A DNA stretch of 10,519 nt from JAWOJF01 sp046481785 (lineage in GTDB: Bacteria; Bacteroidota; Ignavibacteria; Ignavibacteriales; Ignavibacteriaceae), in assembly GCA_046481785.1 (NCBI GenBank), contig JAWOJF010000265.1, positions 1-10,519 of the forward strand. Reading direction: 5' to 3'. Position numbers and translations under genes: made by a program. Each line of letters opens with the position of its first letter. Positions within the stretch are counted from its first letter, which is position 1. Positions 6,912 to 10,519 of the stretch are shown here, in pieces. The notes below the pieces were generated by a model, which saw only the letters and a program-made list of their open reading frames with translations, did no database searches and was not told where the DNA came from.

Positions 6912-7752
6912 GAGGCAGCGCAGAATTGACGCAACTTATATTAAAAAGTTTTCTCTTTTTTTATCTGTTTTTGCTGCATTTTTTATCACAATCTATTTCC
7001 TGTTTTTTACCGGTAAAGTATCCTGGGATGTTAGCGATTTACAGGGCAAGGTCTTGTTAAACGGAACTATTGTCTCAGAAGACGCCGAATTAAAAGAAGG
7101 TGAAACAATAACAGCAAATGACAATTCAGGTTTTAAACTTGATATTTCCGCCATTGGGGAAATACAGGCTTCAGAAAATACTTCTGTTAAACGGACAAGT
7201 GACAGCAGCCTGCAATTAATAAGAGGTTATCTCTATATATCAAAAGATGATGATTCTGATCTCTTAACAGTTGAACTTACCTCAGCAAATATTAGTGATG
7301 TTTACCCCGGGGGAGAATATGAAATTCAGTTTATTCCGGGTTTTTATACGCTGATGAAGAACAAGTCAGGGTGGATAAAAATTTATGCAGGCAAAACAGA
7401 ATTTTACCTTCTTTCAGGATATGAATGTGAAATAAATGAATCAGGTGCAGGCATACCATACCATCATAGAAGCTCGGAAGTAGTTAAAAAACTTTTACAC
7501 CAGTATATTTTTTCTTCTGAAGATAGAGATGACCTGGTTGACAGGCTTATTATCCTTACAGAAAACAGAGATCTTGTTTCCTTGTGGAATATCCTTAAAA
7601 TCGCATCCCCAATGAAGCGGGGTGATATATACGATTATTTTGCAAAATTAATTTTTATGCCCCCTTCTATAACTAAAGAAGGCATCATTTATCTTAAAAA
7701 AGAAATGATGATGAGCCTGCTTGCTGAACTTGAACCCGCACTTGAAATTTAA
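6885..7752 (+). CDS. Membrane-anchored FecR-like (anti-sigma-type) protein segment
   Basis: This frame is open from 6829 to 7752 but has no ATG, GTG or TTG before TTG 7054, which lies after the membrane helix. The start shown is just past the A9 joint; the only other candidate seen is an ATT at 6907. It encodes a basic stretch (IKRQRRIDATYIKK), one hydrophobic helix (6949-7008, SVFAAFFITIYFLFF) and then a FecR-like domain from about 7039 (LQGKVLLNGT, AELKEGETI, SLQLIRGYLYIS, DVYPGGEYEIQ, SGWIKIYAG). A C-terminal helical part (about 7471-7749, including LVSLWNILKI and IFMPPSITKEG) resembles the end of FecR-type anti-sigma proteins. The positive charge before the helix predicts a cytoplasmic N-terminus and a periplasmic FecR domain. 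With one A removed from the A9 run it becomes the C-terminal half of a 527-residue fusion with the sigma-like gene (helix at about 261-280). No zinc-finger anti-sigma motif is present. Confidence 0.65.
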
Positions 7753-7774
7753 GGAAGAGGGTACTTCTTTACTT

Positions 7775-7852
7775 TTTGGCGGATCAATATCCGGATATTA
7801 TTATTCAGATAAAATATCCGCCAATTAAAATAACTACAATACCTATTATTTT
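7775..7852 (-). pseudogene. Remnant of a cytochrome c gene 5' end
   Basis: Read on the minus strand, this gap encodes fragments aligning with the N-terminus of the adjacent cytochrome c. KIIGIVVILIGG (7852-7817) parallels KVLGIIMAVIVIAAVGG. After one indel, FYLNN parallels IYLNT, and after a second, YPDIDPPK parallels YPDVDPPK. At DNA level 7778-7797 matches 8738-8757 at 18 of 20 bases. Within the YPDVDPP codons two of the three changes are synonymous and one is Val to Ile, as expected of a formerly coding copy. It begins within the last codons of the intact gene and stops at the FecR-like gene end. The same stretch contains a perfect 14-base palindrome (7786-7799) and TTGGCGGAT/ATCCGCCAA arms (7776-7784, 7816-7824), which could also fold in the convergent transcripts. 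Confidence 0.6.
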
Positions 7853-8844
7853 ACTGCAAGGGCTTTTTTGGGTGGTGTAAATTTAACCACATTATTTCTT
7901 ACAGGTTTTAGTGTTTTCAGGTAATCATAAATAGCCCCCAGATCTTCTTTAGTCATTCCTGCATATAAAGACCATGGCATTATTGTATTAAATTCACCAG
8001 CTTTTACCGATAGATAACCGCCGCTGTCCGGGTCAAAAGATTTAAACCTATTAATAAACTGTTCTTTGGTCCAGCTTCCGATTCCTGTTTCATTATGCGG
8101 AGTTAAATTTGCACTTGTAAGTGTACCAAAAGGCAGTTCCATTACTACTCCGCCTGCAAACTCCATTCCTTGTACAGGCTCTCCTTCATTCGTTTGAGTA
8201 TGACAATCTGTGCAGGCAGCTATTGTAACCAGGTATTTACCGTAAGCGGCAGTGTTAGACCTATCAGGTTCAGGTGCAGGAGTATAAGTTTTAAGAGGTA
8301 TTGTTCTTACAATTAAGTTAAGAGGAAAATTTAATTCTCTTTCAGGTATTGTGCTTTTTTTAGCCGGCAGTGTTTTAATAAAAGCAACTATTGAATAAAT
8401 GTCTTCCTCTGATAATTTATTATAATTAAAATATGGCATAACCGGGAACATTGGTTCGCCATCCTTTGCAACACCACAGGTAATTGCACGCATAATTTCA
8501 CCATCCGACCACTGGCCTATAGCAGCCGGCGTTATATTCTTCATTGCAATTCTACCCGGAAAGCCAAGGTTTTCATCAAAGACATCTCCCCCCTGCCCTT
8601 CAGTGCCGGGAGTGATGGGACCTGAAAATTTAGAAAAATCTCTTACTGAATGACAGTCCATGCACATTGTTACATGGTAAGCAAGATATTTACCTCTTTC
8701 AATTCTTTGAGAAGTTTGTTCTACCTTAATCTCTTTGGGCGGGTCAACATCCGGATAAGCAGTATTCAAATAAATAAGTCCCCCAACAGCCGCAATAACA
8801 ATAACGGCCATTATAATACCAAGAACTTTAAAAAAAGTTTTCAT
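7846..8844 (-). CDS. Membrane-anchored diheme cytochrome c
   Basis: The 332-residue protein has an N-terminal hydrophobic anchor (about 4-26) placing the rest in the periplasm. It has two cytochrome c domains. The first carries C61-M-D-C64-H65 with likely distal methionine M132 or M136 (PMFPVMPYF). The second carries C211-T-D-C214-H215 with likely M289 (NTIMPWSLYAGM). Each domain ends in the usual helix (DIYSIVAFIKTLP and DLGAIYDYLKTLKP). The layout is like the cytochrome subunits that take electrons from periplasmic alcohol, aldehyde or sugar dehydrogenases, but no dehydrogenase gene is adjacent, so the partner is unknown. The start is an ATG with AAAGG 5 bases upstream on the minus strand. 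It is convergent with the FecR-like gene, and a decayed fragment of a similar gene follows its stop. Confidence 0.93.
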   Translation of the reverse strand: MKTFFKVLGIIMAVIVIAAVGGLIYLNTAYPDVDPPKEIKVEQTSQRIERGKYLAYHVTMCMDCHSVRDFSKFSGPITPGTEGQGGDVFDENLGFPGRIAMKNITPAAIGQWSDGEIMRAITCGVAKDGEPMFPVMPYFNYNKLSEEDIYSIVAFIKTLPAKKSTIPERELNFPLNLIVRTIPLKTYTPAPEPDRSNTAAYGKYLVTIAACTDCHTQTNEGEPVQGMEFAGGVVMELPFGTLTSANLTPHNETGIGSWTKEQFINRFKSFDPDSGGYLSVKAGEFNTIMPWSLYAGMTKEDLGAIYDYLKTLKPVRNNVVKFTPPKKALAVK

Positions 8845-9250
8845 AGAAGCCTTTAGTCCTTAAATAATTATTTTATGTAAATATTGATCGAGGAGTATCC
8901 CAAAAATGGAAACAGCTTTCCGGAAAAGCTAAATCGATAATAAAGCCACAAAAGATTTCTTGGGAAGCGGTAAATTGAGGGGACAAAGTTCGTGATTGGA
9001 AATTTCATAAGCAACAAAAATTTTACATTAAATTATTTCTTTATGATAAATGTTGATATTTTAATGATGTACGGTTGTTCATAATAAGAAAACCCAGTTT
9101 CCGCCTATTGTTTCTTAATAAAAATCGGTTCTCCACCTTGTTTCTCAAAAAAGGGGGAGCTAGAGAGGGTTCCAGACGGGCTGAACCGGCAGCGAATACT
9201 TTTTATGAAACTTATTATCTTTTAAATACAATTCTAAATCAAATATTTAT
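8845..9250. other. 406-base non-coding region between divergent genes
   Basis: No credible gene is seen. The region must hold the promoters of the cytochrome c (minus) and tag (plus) genes, but no clear core elements could be assigned. It contains a near-palindrome with core TTTCCGGAAA (8914-8930), an imperfect stem CTCCACCTT/AAGGGGGAG (9131-9139 and 9151-9159), a GGTTC/GAACC stem (9168-9172 and 9183-9187), and a loose direct repeat around TTGTTTCT (9097-9118 versus 9127-9148, 15 of 22 identical). The G-rich part at 9151-9180 differs in composition from its surroundings and resembles a dispersed intergenic repeat; this is inference only. Confidence 0.5.
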
Positions 9251-9823
9251 ATGAAAAAAAATATTATTACCCGCTGTTCATGGTCAGGAAATGACCCGCT
9301 TTATGTTAAATATCATGATGAGGAATGGGGTGTACCTGTTCATGATGATAAAAAACTATTTGAAATGCTTATACTTGAAGGGATGCAGGCGGGTTTAAGC
9401 TGGATAACAATTCTCCGCAAACGCAAAAATTTCCGGAAGGCTTTTGATAATTTTAATGTTAAAAAAATAGCTAAGTATGACCAGGCAAAAATAGATCAGC
9501 TTTTATTAAATGAAGGTATAATAAGGAACCGGCTAAAGATAAATGCAGCAATAGAAAATGCCCGGTTATTTATAAAAATACAGAATGAATTCGGTTCGTT
9601 TGATAATTATATATGGCAATTCGTAAATGGTAAACCAATAAAAAACAAGTGGAACTCTTTAAAAGAAGTTCCACCCCGGACTACAGAATCGGATATAATG
9701 AGTAAAGATCTGAAAAAAAGAGGATTCCGCTTTGCCGGTTCCACAATATGTTATGCTTTTATGCAGGCAACCGGCATGGTAAATGATCATGTTAAAGACT
9801 GTTTCAGGTACAAAAAAGTTTAA
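9251..9823 (+). CDS. tag: DNA-3-methyladenine glycosylase I
   Basis: The 190-residue protein matches the Tag family at full length. It removes 3-methyladenine from alkylated DNA, starting base excision repair in the cytoplasm. The zinc site of E. coli Tag (C4, H17, H175, C179) is preserved as C9 (RCSW), H22 (YHDEEWG), H180 and C184 (NDHVKDC) with the same spacings. E43 in LEGMQAGLSWITIL (42-55) corresponds to the active-site Glu38. The FRFAGSTICYAFMQATGMVNDH block (about 159-180) is typical. The ATG at 9251 follows an AT-rich leader with no Shine-Dalgarno sequence. The gene stands alone, and its stop codon overlaps the stop of the convergent carbonic anhydrase gene. Confidence 0.97.
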   Translation: MKKNIITRCSWSGNDPLYVKYHDEEWGVPVHDDKKLFEMLILEGMQAGLSWITILRKRKNFRKAFDNFNVKKIAKYDQAKIDQLLLNEGIIRNRLKINAAIENARLFIKIQNEFGSFDNYIWQFVNGKPIKNKWNSLKEVPPRTTESDIMSKDLKKRGFRFAGSTICYAFMQATGMVNDHVKDCFRYKKV

Positions 9824-10410
9824 TCGGTAAAAATTTCAACTTCCCCTGTGCCAAGGTTATATATACCGGAAACGATTTTCAGTTTACCTTCCATTACAAA
9901 AGGTTTTAATTCCGGGTCTTCCTCCAGGATTGTTTTTACTATTTTTATGTTTTCAACTACTGCATTATGATAATGATCACCCGGCAGTGATTTTGTTTTT
10001 TCAACAGCAGGAGCAATTTTTTCTATTATCCTGTTAATATTCTCACCGTACTCCCCCGGTTCAAGTGCAGCATGAACTGCGCCGCAGTGTTCATGCCCCA
10101 TTACCAGAACCAGCGGTGCGGCAAGATATTTTGCAGCATATTCAATACTTCCCATAACAACTTCATCCGCTACATTGCCGGCTACACGTATTACAAACAG
10201 ATCTCCCAACCCCTCATCAAAAATTACTTCCGGCGGTACACGTGAATCAGAGCAGCTAAGAATTACTGCAAACGGATGCTGTTCTTTATATATTTCCCGG
10301 ACTCTCTCCATACTCCTGCCAGGATTCTCCAATTGTCCTGATACAAATCTTTTGTTGCCGTCAATTAATTTTTGAAGGGCTTCAGATGAACTAACCTGTG
10401 CAAAACTATA
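9820..10410 (-). CDS. Beta-class carbonic anhydrase, mature part (start frameshifted)
   Basis: This is a beta-carbonic anhydrase, a zinc enzyme interconverting CO2 and bicarbonate. Numbering from the reconstructed 213-residue precursor, the zinc ligands are C70, H123 and C126 (CSDSR and HEHCGAV), with the D72/R74 dyad. GDLFVIRVAGN (86-96) and NLGTGEVEIF near the end are also family motifs. The frame is open to 10410 but the only standard start codon in it is TTG 10332. That would drop the conserved SSSEALQKLIDGNKRFVSG segment, so it is probably not the natural start. An ATG at 10458-10460 with GGAG upstream encodes a signal peptide in another frame. Restoring one T to the T4 run at 10402-10405 joins them as ...NIVFAQVSSSEA, implying an originally exported enzyme. 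As written the gene may be broken. It ends tail to tail with tag. Confidence 0.85.
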   Translation of the reverse strand, partial: YSFAQVSSSEALQKLIDGNKRFVSGQLENPGRSMERVREIYKEQHPFAVILSCSDSRVPPEVIFDEGLGDLFVIRVAGNVADEVVMGSIEYAAKYLAAPLVLVMGHEHCGAVHAALEPGEYGENINRIIEKIAPAVEKTKSLPGDHYHNAVVENIKIVKTILEEDPELKPFVMEGKLKIVSGIYNLGTGEVEIFTD

Positions 10411-10460
10411 TTAAAAAATGAACACAAAAATACTATATAGACAGGTACTCTTTTCAGCAT
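10401..10460 (-). pseudogene. Out-of-frame signal peptide of the carbonic anhydrase
   Basis: An ATG at 10458-10460 opens MLKRVPVYIVFLCSFFNIV, a classical signal peptide: basic start, hydrophobic core, then an expected cleavage at VFA|Q. That final part is encoded only in the neighbouring frame. A single missing base, most simply in the T4 run (A4 at 10402-10405 on the plus strand), separates it from the enzyme body. As written, this frame continues out of phase and stops after about 30 residues. Either the locus carries a real -1 mutation or the assembly lost one base. Confidence 0.7.
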
Positions 10461-10465
10461 CTTCT

Positions 10466-10469
10466 CTCC
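10466..10469 (-). promoter_or_regulatory. Ribosome binding site for the carbonic anhydrase precursor
   Basis: On the minus strand, GGAG (within CGGAGAGAAG) lies 5 bases before the ATG at 10460. It supports that ATG, rather than the internal TTG at 10332, as the natural start. A TATAAT word on the minus strand at 10483-10488 could be a -10 element 22 bases upstream of the ATG, but no matching -35 box was found. Confidence 0.65.
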
Positions 10470-10519
10470 GTTAAATTTTATGATTATATTATCTAAATTA
10501 AACTATGATATGTTTACAA

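Noticed and set aside
7054..7056. TTG as start of the FecR-like protein
   Set aside because: The frame upstream encodes a basic stretch and a clear membrane helix that fit the architecture. Starting at 7054 would give an unexported FecR domain, and no ribosome binding site is seen.
8868..9008. Minus-strand 46-codon ORF (MKFPITNF...) upstream of the cytochrome c gene
   Set aside because: It has no ribosome binding site, its composition looks non-coding, it resembles no family I recognise, and it overlaps the region expected to hold the cytochrome promoter.
10411..10519. A T6 run (plus-strand A6) as the site of the carbonic anhydrase frameshift
   Set aside because: Adding a base there places the in-frame TAA at 10411-10413 within the gene. 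The repair must occur downstream of that stop, and the T4 run at 10402-10405 gives a proper cleavage site.

Overview
The window is AT-rich and gene-dense. It looks like chromosomal DNA of a Bacteroidota/Chlorobi-group bacterium, most likely an Ignavibacteria-type lineage. This is inferred from the style of the histidine kinase C-terminus, the weak or absent Shine-Dalgarno sites before several genes, an ECF sigma gene followed by a FecR-like membrane gene, and the protein sequences generally. No phage, IS transposase, tRNA, rRNA or CRISPR array is visible.

Layout. Positions 1-279 hold the 3' end of a sensor histidine kinase. It converges on tex (405-2591, minus) across a short region containing direct, inverted and heptameric repeats. 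Divergent from tex is a secreted GH26 beta-mannanase-like enzyme (2806-3855, TTG start). After a long inverted repeat comes a YyaL/SSP411-type thioredoxin-fold protein (4019-6097). Positions 6168-7752 carry an ECF-sigma-like domain, an anti-sigma-like peptide, a membrane segment and a FecR-like domain in two reading frames that meet near an A9 tract. A diheme membrane-anchored cytochrome c follows on the minus strand (7846-8844). Just past its stop is a decayed fragment resembling the 5' end of another copy of the same gene. A 406-base non-coding stretch precedes tag (9251-9823), which ends tail to tail with a beta-carbonic anhydrase (minus, from 9820). The carbonic anhydrase signal peptide lies in another frame.

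How the genes relate. Most look like independent housekeeping or accessory units: RNA metabolism (tex), alkylation repair (tag), CO2 hydration (carbonic anhydrase), electron transfer (cytochrome c) and mannan hydrolysis (GH26). The unusual locus is 6168-7752. It has the parts of a sigma factor and its membrane anti-sigma partner, but the two run together. The downstream half has no ATG, GTG or TTG codon before its membrane helix, and the frames could be joined by losing one A in the A9 run. That suggests either a single approx. 527-residue sigma/anti-sigma membrane fusion (with slippage or an assembly error) or a recently broken gene. This locus, the frameshifted carbonic anhydrase and the cytochrome remnant are the items most worth a second look.
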